A stretch of 30,350 bases of DNA, taken from positions 1-30,350 of the IMG/VR virus record IMGVR_UViG_3300011258_000249; one strand, given 5' to 3'. The notes under the pieces are model-generated. The model made no database searches and had not been told where the DNA came from. It worked only from the letters and a program-made list of their open reading frames with translations. Position 1 is the first letter of the stretch, and each line of letters begins with the position of its first letter. The translations under genes were made by a program, and so were the position numbers. Shown in pieces: positions 24,562 through 30,350 of the stretch. Source of the DNA: a virus.

Positions 24562-25224
24562 TTACTTTCGTGGCTTGTGATGCTCGCACGTTTCAACTGG
24601 ACACCACCCACACAACGGGGTAGGGTTGGGTATCCATTCGTTTTTTTTATAAGACATAGTTAATCGATCTAATGGTTGCTCAAATGATTTCCAAGCTTTG
24701 TGTATGTCGTCTCTAGTATAAGATTCTTCAACAAAACTATTTTTCATAATAAAAAGTAATCCCGCTTTTATAAAATTAACATCAGGAAAATGTATAAAAC
24801 ACATCAAGGCCATTAATTTTAATTGTTTAGTATCTGGGTATTTATTACTCCCAGTTTTATAATCAATAATATATGCTTGTTCACCATCTACAATAACTAA
24901 ATCAGCTATGCCTCGCACCCATCGATTATCATCTTCAAAATCGCACGTCCCCATTTTTTTAGTTAGCGCCATTTTATACTCCGGATATTTCTTTCCGGGA
25001 ATATCAATCAAAGTATCAACTACTTTTTTAAAGCGTAAATAGTTTTTAGCTAATGGTTTATTATCACGTACATAAAGTTCTAATGCCTCGTGTACTTCTT
25101 TACCATAAATAGTTTGAGGGGTATCTACAAAAGAATAATTTTTTAGTATCCGTACTTCTTGATACTTTTTAGGGCAGTTAATATATTCTTTGAGTGAAGA
25201 AAAACTCCACGTAAAATCTGCCAC
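24562..25224 (-). CDS. PD-(D/E)XK nuclease, Cas4/RecB-like
   Basis: A 220-residue nuclease. Core motifs: SFSSLKEYINCPKKY at the N terminus, His45 in GKEVHEALE, Asp108 in GIADLVIVDG and Asp121-x-Lys123 in AYIIDYKTG. One cysteine at the N terminus (Cys17) plus three at the C terminus (Cys205, Cys208, Cys213; LCGWCPVETC) repeat the Cas4/AddB arrangement that binds a 4Fe-4S cluster. The likely job is exonuclease end-processing in recombination or degradation of host DNA. It starts with GTG at a TAGTG junction with the small gene upstream, after GGAAG. There is no Cas gene or CRISPR array near, so it is not a Cas4 in the immunity sense. Confidence 0.87.
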   Translation of the reverse strand: MADFTWSFSSLKEYINCPKKYQEVRILKNYSFVDTPQTIYGKEVHEALELYVRDNKPLAKNYLRFKKVVDTLIDIPGKKYPEYKMALTKKMGTCDFEDDNRWVRGIADLVIVDGEQAYIIDYKTGSNKYPDTKQLKLMALMCFIHFPDVNFIKAGLLFIMKNSFVEESYTRDDIHKAWKSFEQPLDRLTMSYKKNEWIPNPTPLCGWCPVETCEHHKPRK

Positions 25225-25364
25225 TATCTTCCTTGACCTCTGTATTTTTTAAAGCCTCTTCTAAAATGTTTATTCATTGTAGAAGTTTTAGCTACCCTTC
25301 CGCCTTGGCTTGTGCGTTTATGTACGGGCTCTCTTGGTCTTTCTACTTGTTTTAATCTTGCCAT
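25224..25364 (-). CDS. Tiny basic protein, 46 aa
   Basis: A 46-residue protein found by reading the gap between the nuclease and the 84-residue gene. It is strongly basic (MARLKQVERPREPVHKRTS at the start, NKHFRRGFKKYRGQGR at the end). I recall small pelagiphage-type proteins with a VHKRTS...NKHKRRxxKxYRGQG layout, which supports a real gene. It is joined by TGATG to the gene before it and by TAGTG to the gene after it, leaving no gap at all. Nucleic-acid binding is likely from charge; function unknown. Confidence 0.75.
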   Translation of the reverse strand: MARLKQVERPREPVHKRTSQGGRVAKTSTMNKHFRRGFKKYRGQGR

Positions 25365-25618
25365 CAATCATCCTCAGTAAATAAAAAACAGGGGGTAGTT
25401 TCTCCTACGTATGCACCCATCATGTTGTAATAAAAATGCTCCATTGCATCTTCTTCAGTCATTCCATCTTCAGCCATAAGTTTTACTATTACTTTATGAT
25501 AGCTATAACAAACTTTATTTTCATTATCTATACCTTTGACTACCCCTATAATGCAATCATCAAAGTCATCCATGGTTAACAGCCCTTCATACAAATCGTG
25601 CTCAATATCAATTGCCAT
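25364..25618 (-). CDS. Small acidic conserved phage protein
   Basis: An 84-residue acidic protein (DIEHDLYEGLLTMDDFDDCIIG, then EDGMTEEDAMEHFYYNMMGAYVGETTPCF). The EDGMTxEDAxEHFxYNxxGAYVGExTP phrase is shared by hypothetical proteins in many marine phages, from memory. No catalytic motif. Acidic small phage proteins sometimes mimic DNA or bind host proteins, but nothing here demonstrates that. It overlaps the gene upstream by 11 bases and is joined by TGATG to the basic 46-residue gene; a pairing of an acidic with a basic small protein is possible. Confidence 0.72.
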   Translation of the reverse strand: MAIDIEHDLYEGLLTMDDFDDCIIGVVKGIDNENKVCYSYHKVIVKLMAEDGMTEEDAMEHFYYNMMGAYVGETTPCFLFTEDD

Positions 25619-25835
25619 GTTTAATCGTTCCGTTTTTCATATCTATCCCTCTTAATATAGTATCTTCTGGTAGTTGTATATATTCTGTAAGCATACATTT
25701 AGATGCTACGGCATCCGGTCGATGCAACATAATCCACAGGTGGGCGATGTCGCACGATTTAAAATTACCCTCGTATTTAAATTCATCTACTATTGGGTTA
25801 GTGCTAATAACTAATACAAATGCATATTCGATCAT
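25608..25835 (-). CDS. Small protein of unknown function
   Basis: A 75-residue protein. It begins with a short hydrophobic strand (IEYAFVLVISTNP), followed by an aromatic/charged part (DEFKYEGNFKSCDIAHLWIMLHRP) with two cysteines (positions about 28 and 47). A frame extends to a TTG at 25841, but I chose the ATG at 25835 because it forms TGATG with the oxygenase stop, as at neighbouring junctions. It resembles short phage proteins with F-x-LV and spaced Cys, without a known role. Start is well supported by coupling; the function is not. Confidence 0.65.
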   Translation of the reverse strand: MIEYAFVLVISTNPIVDEFKYEGNFKSCDIAHLWIMLHRPDAVASKCMLTEYIQLPEDTILRGIDMKNGTIKHGN

Positions 25836-26449
25836 CACCAATATACCTCCAAGTCTCCATTACGTTTAACAATATGTCCTTGCAAAGTAATTCTGTACTC
25901 TCCGGGAATGTATTTTTTTATCCCCGCTATGCGGTGCACGTCTACTCCTGAGTGTAAAATTATGTTACCTTCAGTGTATGGTATGTAGCTTATCACACCT
26001 TTTTCATCTAGCCAATCCATCCCTGCACCTGACGTAGGTAATTGAATTGCAACAGTAAATGCGTTTGCGTCTTCATTTCCTAACCCCAATGTTTCGTGAG
26101 GATAATCCATGTGCCACTTTCCAGCAATTTCTAAAAATTTAGGGTCACTCGGAAAAATATGAAACCCGGGTATTGATAAATCATGGGCTAAAAAAGTAGG
26201 AGTATTTAATTCTTTTTCTAACCATTGATTGATTGTAAAATATAAATCCCCAAACTCTCCTAACAATATATCATTTTGCCATGCGGAATCCTTATAATAT
26301 GCGTCAGTTTTTCCATCAAGATAAGCGCATCTTCCTAAAGTATAAAAAGGAAAATCAGTAGATCTACTAATCCATATTTCTCTAAGTGCGAGAACTTTAT
26401 TAGTTATCTCTTGAGTGTCAATATCTAGTTTAGCCTCAACAATTTCCAT
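25835..26449 (-). CDS. 2-oxoglutarate/Fe(II) oxygenase-like protein
   Basis: A 204-residue protein with the cupin-type motif set of 2OG-Fe(II) dioxygenases: His113-x-Asp115 in GKWHMDYPHE, distal His172 in GVDVHRIAG and Arg186 in GEYRITLQGH, at ordinary spacing for iron and 2-oxoglutarate binding. A central FTVAIQLP strand fits the jelly roll. The N-terminal third (KVLALREIWI, FPFYTLGRCAYLDGK) is unlike well-known enzymes. The substrate cannot be read: DNA base, nucleotide, protein or metabolite are all possible. The gene overlaps the end of the polymerase gene by 14 bases from this ATG; a GTG at 26473 would give 212 residues and a 38-base overlap. Confidence 0.8.
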   Translation of the reverse strand: MEIVEAKLDIDTQEITNKVLALREIWISRSTDFPFYTLGRCAYLDGKTDAYYKDSAWQNDILLGEFGDLYFTINQWLEKELNTPTFLAHDLSIPGFHIFPSDPKFLEIAGKWHMDYPHETLGLGNEDANAFTVAIQLPTSGAGMDWLDEKGVISYIPYTEGNIILHSGVDVHRIAGIKKYIPGEYRITLQGHIVKRNGDLEVYW

Positions 26450-28289
26450 AATTTTCTGCAAAGTTTCCTTCACACGTTACGGGTAAATCTTTTGCCCATA
26501 TCGGCGCTTTATTCATTTTATCCATAATAAAACCTAAAGCCTTATGGCTTTCTTTTTGTGGCGCAACGCATACTACGGCGTCATGTACAGTGAGCACAGG
26601 GCGGTATTGCCCATCTATTTCTAGCATTTGCTCTCCAATAACTATTCTTGCTAGTGCTTGCACTACGTTCTCAACCATAGCCCCACCCCAAATACTTACG
26701 TCTCCGCGTCTTGATTTATAAATGTATTGGCTTTTACCTTCAACCATTTCACGTCCAAGATCAGGATAATATATGTACATACCATTAGGTAAGCGTAATC
26801 CTTGAGGTGTTACTAAAATAGCTTTCCGCCCATCTAAGTAATATGCTGGTTTATCTTTAGGCCATGAAGCAATATCAGCCAACGCTCTATCACAATCACG
26901 CCATAGGTTTACTACCTCATGATTTATGTCTCGATATAAATTAACTAGCCGTTCGCACTCTTGATCACTCATAGTAACGCCAGCGTTTATTTTTAATACA
27001 TTCTGTAGCTTACGCCACCCTGTACCATATCCTAATCCTAATATACAAGTTTTACCCACTGCTCGTTCAGTCTTATCAATGTTATCTTTGTTGTATACTT
27101 TAGAAGCAAACACGGAGTACACATCTTCACCTTTTCTAAACTGTTCAAGCACGTCGTGTTGTCCGGCTAACCAAACTAATACTCGCGCCTCTATCTGCGA
27201 AGAGTCAACGTTTATAATTACATGGTCATCGGGGGGAAGTATTGCATTCTTTAATGCCTTTTTATTTTTATCGCGTGAAGGTAAGTTTTGAAAGTTTACT
27301 TTGTCTGAGCCTGCCCATCGCCCTGTATGTGCGCCATAATACTTAAGCGGTATAGGAAGTAATCCTTTGTTGCGTTTAGCTATATCAATGAATCGTTCAA
27401 TTCGAGATTCTTCAATAGTAGATTTAGTTCCTAACCGCACTGCACATAACTCTTGAATAAAAGTATTCTCATGCTCACATAGTTTTAAAAACCCTTCGTC
27501 ACCTTTGGCAAGTGCGTAAGTCATTTTGTTAGTGCGTGGGCTTTCTTTAAGTGGTACAGTAACGCCAAACGATTCTAATAAATCTGCAAACTGATTATTA
27601 CTAGCTAATACTTTACGCACCTCTTCAACTGAGTCTACGTTTAGTTTGCCCATAAGACTTTCAAGCAGTTCTTTCTTAGCCAACTGTACGTCGGCTAATC
27701 TTTTCTCAAGTAATCCGCTATCTAGTTTTAAGGTAGGGCTAATAAACATTTTTAATGTCATGTCTATTAATTTTAATTCTTCTATCGGAAATTTTTTAGA
27801 TATTATTTTAAACAGATCATAAGTTAGTTTTACGTCGTTCTTACAGTATGCTCCGTATTGGCGTAATTGATATTCTTGAAAATCTTCTAGTCGTTTACCC
27901 TTGGCGTCTAGGACTTCAGTTCCTTTCTCTCCTAGTTTGTAACGTTCAGCCAGTGCTTTAAGTGATCCGCCGGCGTCTACTCCGTGTAATGCTCGAGCTA
28001 TGCATAGCGTGTCAAGGTATCCTACGGGCTCAATCCCATACCGCCATTTTAATATAGCCCCATCAAACTGAGTGTTATGGCAAAGTAACATTGCGTTACT
28101 CCAATCAATCAAAGCGAAAGCATTTGATACCTGTTCTCCCGTGTGCCACTCGGTCTTACCATCATTAATTTTAATTGCTACACCAATGACTTGGAACTGA
28201 ATGTCATGAATGTATTCTTCGGTTGTTAATCGATTAAGGCCATAGCCTGTATCATAAAATGTTTCAAAGTCAATCGTTATTAGATTCAA
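26436..28289 (-). CDS. Family A DNA polymerase with 3'-5' exonuclease
   Basis: A 617-residue replicative polymerase. Exonuclease: Exo I DFET (Asp7, Glu9), Exo II HNTQFDG (Asp76), Exo III YCKND (Tyr148, Asp152). Polymerase: motif A NVDSSQIEAR (Asp362), motif B RAVGKTCILGLGYG (Arg409, Lys413, Tyr421) and motif C VHDAV (His569, Asp570). The residue equivalent to E. coli Pol I Phe762 is Leu417. There is no 5'-3' exonuclease domain. A frame reaches back to 28373, but its first 28 residues are unlike the family; I chose the TTG at 28289, which has AAAGGAAA just upstream and starts MNLITIDFET as expected. It overlaps the zinc-finger gene by 20 bases. It should copy the phage genome with the primase-helicase and ssDNA-binding protein. 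Confidence 0.93.
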   Translation of the reverse strand: MNLITIDFETFYDTGYGLNRLTTEEYIHDIQFQVIGVAIKINDGKTEWHTGEQVSNAFALIDWSNAMLLCHNTQFDGAILKWRYGIEPVGYLDTLCIARALHGVDAGGSLKALAERYKLGEKGTEVLDAKGKRLEDFQEYQLRQYGAYCKNDVKLTYDLFKIISKKFPIEELKLIDMTLKMFISPTLKLDSGLLEKRLADVQLAKKELLESLMGKLNVDSVEEVRKVLASNNQFADLLESFGVTVPLKESPRTNKMTYALAKGDEGFLKLCEHENTFIQELCAVRLGTKSTIEESRIERFIDIAKRNKGLLPIPLKYYGAHTGRWAGSDKVNFQNLPSRDKNKKALKNAILPPDDHVIINVDSSQIEARVLVWLAGQHDVLEQFRKGEDVYSVFASKVYNKDNIDKTERAVGKTCILGLGYGTGWRKLQNVLKINAGVTMSDQECERLVNLYRDINHEVVNLWRDCDRALADIASWPKDKPAYYLDGRKAILVTPQGLRLPNGMYIYYPDLGREMVEGKSQYIYKSRRGDVSIWGGAMVENVVQALARIVIGEQMLEIDGQYRPVLTVHDAVVCVAPQKESHKALGFIMDKMNKAPIWAKDLPVTCEGNFAENYGNC

Positions 28290-28446
28290 GTTTTTCCTTT
28301 CGTTTTTGTTTGCGACAATATCCCGCCATGTTATAAGTACCCATACTGGTATTAATAGCACACCACCACGCATTCTTGTCCCATATCTTTGCTGGATCTC
28401 CGCATTTTATGCACACTCTTTTAGTTTTATTATAGTTTGTTGGCAT
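28270..28446 (-). CDS. Small zinc-finger protein, upstream of polymerase
   Basis: A 58-residue protein with Cys pairs and aromatic residues (CIKCGDPAKIWDKNAWWC, then MAGYC). The WWCAINTSMGTYN phrase is recalled from small marine phage proteins. The last part is a basic tail (RKQKRKEKLE). Cysteines at about 13, 16, 30 and 45 could bind a metal. I chose the ATG at 28446 because the residues before the next cysteine match small homologues; a longer frame begins at 28461. It overlaps both neighbours by about 17-20 bases. Function unknown. Confidence 0.65.
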   Translation of the reverse strand: MPTNYNKTKRVCIKCGDPAKIWDKNAWWCAINTSMGTYNMAGYCRKQKRKEKLESNND

Positions 28447-28624
28447 AAAGAGTATGCTCATCTCGGCATTCAGCGGAACACCATCTTCTTTTGTCTACTA
28501 CAGGCTTACCACACCAAATACATTTGCCTGTATTGTTTTCTTCAACAGATATATCAACGCTCTTTAAAGTAGCGTCTAATTGCTTTTGAACTTCGTCATT
28601 AGCTATATCTATTTCATCTGCCAC
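28430..28624 (-). CDS. Small DksA/TraR-like zinc-finger protein
   Basis: A 64-residue protein. The first part is an acidic helix (DEIDIANDEVQKQLDATLKS); the second is a four-cysteine zinc finger (CIWCGKPV...RRWCSAECRD), in the form of the phage TraR/DksA relatives that act on RNA polymerase, although it is shorter than DksA and the catalytic acidic tip is not clear. It starts with GTG at a TAGTG junction with the HTH gene before it. An effect on host transcription is a fair guess from family, not shown by the sequence. Confidence 0.75.
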   Translation of the reverse strand: MADEIDIANDEVQKQLDATLKSVDISVEENNTGKCIWCGKPVVDKRRWCSAECRDEHTLYANKL

Positions 28625-28848
28625 TATACCTTTCCTTTAGCCCAAGGGCTTGTGGCTCTTGCTTGTTGTATAGTTAGCTTTGGTGGCAATGTTATCTTAC
28701 CCTCATTTTCGAGTCGTTCTAATACACTTACGCTTACCCCACTATAAGTAGCTAATCTACCTCTACTTGTACTAGGGTTTTTTGCTAAATATTTATGTGC
28801 TCTATCTAAAAATACTTGTTCTTGCTCATCTGTATAATGTTTTGCCAT
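28624..28848 (-). CDS. Small helix-turn-helix-like protein
   Basis: A 74-residue protein with a helical core (EQEQVFLDRAHKYLAKNP) and a helix-turn-helix-like segment at about 27-54 (RGRLATYSGVSVSVLERLENEGKI). The LAxxSGVSxxVLxRLE phrase, followed by a short strand (KITLPPK), looks like a winged or simple HTH. It may be a phage regulator; the target is unknown. AAAGGG about five bases before the ATG. Its stop forms TAGTG with the next gene. Confidence 0.65.
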   Translation of the reverse strand: MAKHYTDEQEQVFLDRAHKYLAKNPSTSRGRLATYSGVSVSVLERLENEGKITLPPKLTIQQARATSPWAKGKV

Positions 28849-28866
28849 ACTACCCTTTCATATTAT

Positions 28867-29124
28867 TTAATCTTCACACGATCCGCCCACGCAATACTTA
28901 GAGTTAAGTATTTCATCAGCTAAATCTTCGCTCATTAATTTACGTTCAGTCTCATCTATTTGTTTCTCAATGTTTTCTACTTCACCACTCTTGAGTAATA
29001 TGTCAATCTCATCAATAATATTCTCGGCATCTGTTACATGAGTGTCTCCAATGCTATGCTCATTAAGAAATTGTACATGGTCTTTTAATAAACTTTTAAC
29101 TCGTCTAAACAAATCTTTGCTCAT
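28867..29124 (-). CDS. Small helical acidic phage protein
   Basis: An 85-residue mostly helical protein (FRRVKSLLKDHVQFLNEHS, then DAENIIDEIDILLKSG and a Glu-rich helix) ending with Cys-x-x-x-x-Cys (CVGGSC). No domain recognised; HFLNExSIGDxHVTDAENIIDEIDI is similar to what I recall from marine phage small proteins. The ATG follows a strong AAGGAGG, so it is probably well translated. A gap of 18 bases separates it from the HTH gene downstream. Confidence 0.65.
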   Translation of the reverse strand: MSKDLFRRVKSLLKDHVQFLNEHSIGDTHVTDAENIIDEIDILLKSGEVENIEKQIDETERKLMSEDLADEILNSKYCVGGSCED

Positions 29125-29125
29125 A

Positions 29126-29338
29126 CTAATCCTCCTTTTCTATTTTACGTTTAGCATACCAAATCATTTTGCTTAAGTCTTGTTTAAGATTGCCTTTGTG
29201 TTTACATCTTAAAAGGTATTTACCACACTGCCATAACAATGGATCATCACCAAAAAATTCTTCTAGTATATCTATGGTCTCCCATTTGTATTTTGTATAG
29301 TGGGTTGGGTGGTTTACTAAGTCTTGTTCAGAACTCAT
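29126..29338 (-). CDS. DUF3310 protein
   Basis: A 70-residue protein of the DUF3310 family found in many phages, including the T7 1.1 relatives. Family marks: VNHPTHY (residues 8-14), Glu20 in YKWETIDI, KYLLRCKHKG (40-49) and the end DLSKMIWYAKRKIE. It is sometimes called a nucleotide kinase by annotation pipelines, without evidence; its function is unknown. The ATG has GAGGGGAAA upstream. It lies among early small genes before the polymerase. Confidence 0.82.
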   Translation of the reverse strand: MSSEQDLVNHPTHYTKYKWETIDILEEFFGDDPLLWQCGKYLLRCKHKGNLKQDLSKMIWYAKRKIEKED

Positions 29339-29350
29339 TTGTTTTTCCCC

Positions 29351-29656
29351 TCACTTGTTATTGAATATTTGCTTACCTGTAACGTAGTACTCTAGCATGT
29401 CTATATTTGTCTCGTCAATTACTAACGCGATACCATTCTGAATACTTATCTCCCGTAAATGTTTTCGTTGTAAGGCCGTTGGTATATTACCATTAGCCTT
29501 ACACTCGATCGCGACAAACTTACCCTTGTAACAGGCAATGATGTCAGGTACTCCACTACTCCCGTATCCACCTGTCGAGGCGTAAAAGTAATATGCACCA
29601 AGTTCCTTAAGCTTGGCACATACCTTTTGTTTTACTTTCTTTTCAGGAGTCATCAT
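29351..29656 (-). CDS. VRR-NUC domain nuclease
   Basis: A 101-residue single-domain PD-(D/E)XK nuclease of the VRR-NUC type. Motifs: SGVPDII with Asp38, VAIECKA with Glu51 and Lys53, and ALQRKHL with Gln63. The N-terminal helix (EKKVKQKVCAKLKELGAYYF) is typical. Phage members can act as structure-specific (Holliday-junction-like) nucleases; resolving replication or recombination intermediates is likely. It overlaps the gene before it by 14 bases. Two adjacent ATG codons offer nearly the same start. Confidence 0.88.
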   Translation of the reverse strand: MMTPEKKVKQKVCAKLKELGAYYFYASTGGYGSSGVPDIIACYKGKFVAIECKANGNIPTALQRKHLREISIQNGIALVIDETNIDMLEYYVTGKQIFNNK

Positions 29657-29885
29657 CTATCTCCACCTTAAGTTCTTTAAGTTCCTTTGTTTCTTTTAGC
29701 CATTCTTTAAAGTCTTTAAATGAAATCTCAGGGGTTACTTGCCCATGCCATATGAGTTCTAGTATGCCACTCATACCCCCAATGATTCCCAGTAGTTCAT
29801 GTCGTTCAGCTTTCCAAATATCTTGGTCAGCCCCAAAGTAATCATAAATGTCTTGCTCTACATAATCGATCTTTTCTTTACTCAT
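29643..29885 (-). CDS. Small acidic phage protein of unknown function
   Basis: An 80-residue acidic protein (DYVEQDIYDYFGADQDIWKAERHELL, then ELIWHGQVTPEISFKDFKEWLKETKELKEL). Some hydrophobic helix content in the middle (LLGIIGGMSGILELIW) suggests a compact helical fold rather than a membrane protein. No family recognised. GGAGGT lies eight bases upstream of the ATG, and an ATGA overlap joins it to the membrane-protein gene before it. Confidence 0.65.
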   Translation of the reverse strand: MSKEKIDYVEQDIYDYFGADQDIWKAERHELLGIIGGMSGILELIWHGQVTPEISFKDFKEWLKETKELKELKVEIDDDS

Positions 29886-30100
29886 TTCTTTTTACCTCCC
29901 TCGTTATCTAAATTAATACAAAATACAGATGGCTCTACCTTAACAAACACGCTACTGTTCTGACTCAAGGACTCTAGTAGAAACCCTTTCTTTGCATGAC
30001 AATGATATATTTTCTCATGTTGAAACACAGTAAAATACATATACGCAACCATCATACTTACCAGTACACCAATTAAAAAACTTATAATTAACCTAATCAT
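29882..30100 (-). CDS. Small membrane protein
   Basis: A 72-residue protein with one N-terminal membrane segment (MIRLIISFLIGVLVSMMVAY). The remainder is soluble, with two spaced cysteines (CHAKKG and VFCINL) and a basic end. I chose the ATG at 30100, because AGGGAGGT lies seven bases upstream and an ATGA overlap joins it to the 35-residue membrane protein gene before it. The frame continues back to 30163, but those 21 residues lack a ribosome site and overlap that gene. Function unknown; orientation is probably membrane anchor with the cysteine domain in the periplasm or cytoplasm. Confidence 0.65.
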   Translation of the reverse strand: MIRLIISFLIGVLVSMMVAYMYFTVFQHEKIYHCHAKKGFLLESLSQNSSVFVKVEPSVFCINLDNEGGKKK

Positions 30101-30204
30101 ATTAATACCTCCCTCACTAATACTCCAAGTATAAATCCAATCAGCAATCCTAATAAATACCAATTACGTTTCTTACGTCTTACTTCAAAAGTTTCGTAGT
30201 TCAT
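30097..30204 (-). CDS. Tiny single-span membrane protein, 35 aa
   Basis: A 35-residue protein read from the gap. A basic head (MNYETFEVRRKKRNW) precedes a single membrane segment (YLLGLLIGFILGVLVREV). GGAGGA lies about seven bases before the ATG, its stop overlaps the next ATG (ATGA), and its start shares TAATG with the gene upstream, so it is very likely translated. Two membrane genes in a row suggest a paired product that acts at the host membrane. The role is unknown. Confidence 0.7.
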   Translation of the reverse strand: MNYETFEVRRKKRNWYLLGLLIGFILGVLVREVLI

Positions 30205-30350
30205 TACGCGTCCTCCTCTGCGGTTATCTCTACATCAATCGGTTCACCCCAACTCTTATGGTTCTGCACTTGATACTCTCCGTCATCTCGATCGACTGCC
30301 ATAACAGTTACAGGTTCTAAGTGTTGCTTTATGTATACAGTAAATTGTTT
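30204..30350 (-). CDS. Phage protein of unknown function, 5'-truncated
   Basis: The last 48 residues of a gene whose start lies beyond the right edge. The visible part is beta-like then acidic (QFTVYIKQHLEPVTVMAVDR, EPIDVEITAEEDA). No family recognised with confidence. It ends at a TAATG junction with the 35-residue membrane gene. An internal ATG in frame lies about 15 codons into the visible sequence, but the frame is open to the edge, so it is treated as partial. Confidence 0.6.
   Translation of the reverse strand, partial: KQFTVYIKQHLEPVTVMAVDRDDGEYQVQNHKSWGEPIDVEITAEEDA

Noticed and set aside
24561-24611. Extension of the HNH gene by 17 residues to 24611
   Set aside because: It would overlap the nuclease gene's end, whereas the ATG at 24560 follows the stop by one base.
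24562-25224. Cas4-like nuclease as a sign of a CRISPR-Cas system
   Set aside because: No repeat array and no other Cas-type gene was seen; Cas4/RecB-like nucleases are common in phage recombination modules.
28290-28373. Extension of the polymerase gene by 28 residues to 28373
   Set aside because: The extra residues are unlike the family, lie over the zinc-finger gene, and the TTG at 28289 has a good ribosome site.
30101-30163. Extension of the 72-residue membrane protein back to 30163
   Set aside because: That stretch encodes the 35-residue membrane protein in another frame with a better ribosome site and coupled ends.
1-30350. tRNA genes, integrase, attachment sites, reverse transcriptase or diversity-generating repeats
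   Set aside because: I looked for tRNA T-arm patterns, integrase catalytic phrases and template/variable repeat pairs and found none I can support.

Overview
The window is a piece of an AT-rich tailed-bacteriophage genome, most likely a short-tailed (podovirus-type) phage of the marine kind related to pelagiphage and uncultured Mediterranean phage contigs. The evidence is a P22 gp10-like tail adaptor, three large Gly/Ala-rich internal virion proteins plus a giant 1946-residue one, a family A DNA polymerase, a T7 gp2.5-like (DUF2815) ssDNA-binding protein, a DUF3310 protein and a VRR-NUC nuclease. The marine assignment and any host (for example a low-GC alphaproteobacterium) are inferences from remembered protein families, not proofs. 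No terminase, portal, capsid, RNA polymerase, integrase, tRNA or CRISPR array is visible; the packaging and head genes probably lie left of position 1.

Left half (1-16810, all + strand) is the late region: a 5'-truncated tail fibre with three repeated C-terminal domains, a holin and endolysin pair, the gp10-like adaptor, a tandem pair of small paralogous basic proteins, two more small proteins, then a block of virion proteins probably ejected with the DNA (566, 431, 474 and 1946 aa) with a GNAT-like acyltransferase gene embedded. Genes are packed head to tail, often sharing TAATG stop/start junctions. The only clear gap (6063-6121) holds a sigma70-like promoter candidate.

Right half (16807-30350, all - strand, transcribed right to left) is the DNA-metabolism region. 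In transcription order: small membrane and unknown proteins, VRR-NUC nuclease, DUF3310, small HTH and zinc-ribbon proteins, DNA polymerase, a 2OG-Fe(II) oxygenase, small proteins, a Cas4/RecB-like nuclease with an Fe-S type cysteine set, two HNH-like genes, a SNF2-type helicase, a zinc-ribbon protein, two small conserved phage proteins, the ssDNA-binding protein, an HTH regulator, and an AEP primase-DUF927 helicase followed by a small conserved gene. The replisome implied is polymerase + primase-helicase + SSB, with the SNF2 helicase and the PD-(D/E)XK nucleases available for recombination or host DNA breakdown.

The two operons converge at 16807-16810 with a 4-bp stop-to-stop overlap and no terminator. 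Two - strand gaps hold regulatory-looking structure: a promoter running straight into an 11-bp terminator-like hairpin in front of the primase-helicase gene, and a bulged 12-bp inverted repeat that overlaps both a promoter candidate and the ribosome-binding site of the helicase gene. Two small genes (25224-25364 and 30097-30204) and a gene cut by the right edge were found by reading the gaps.
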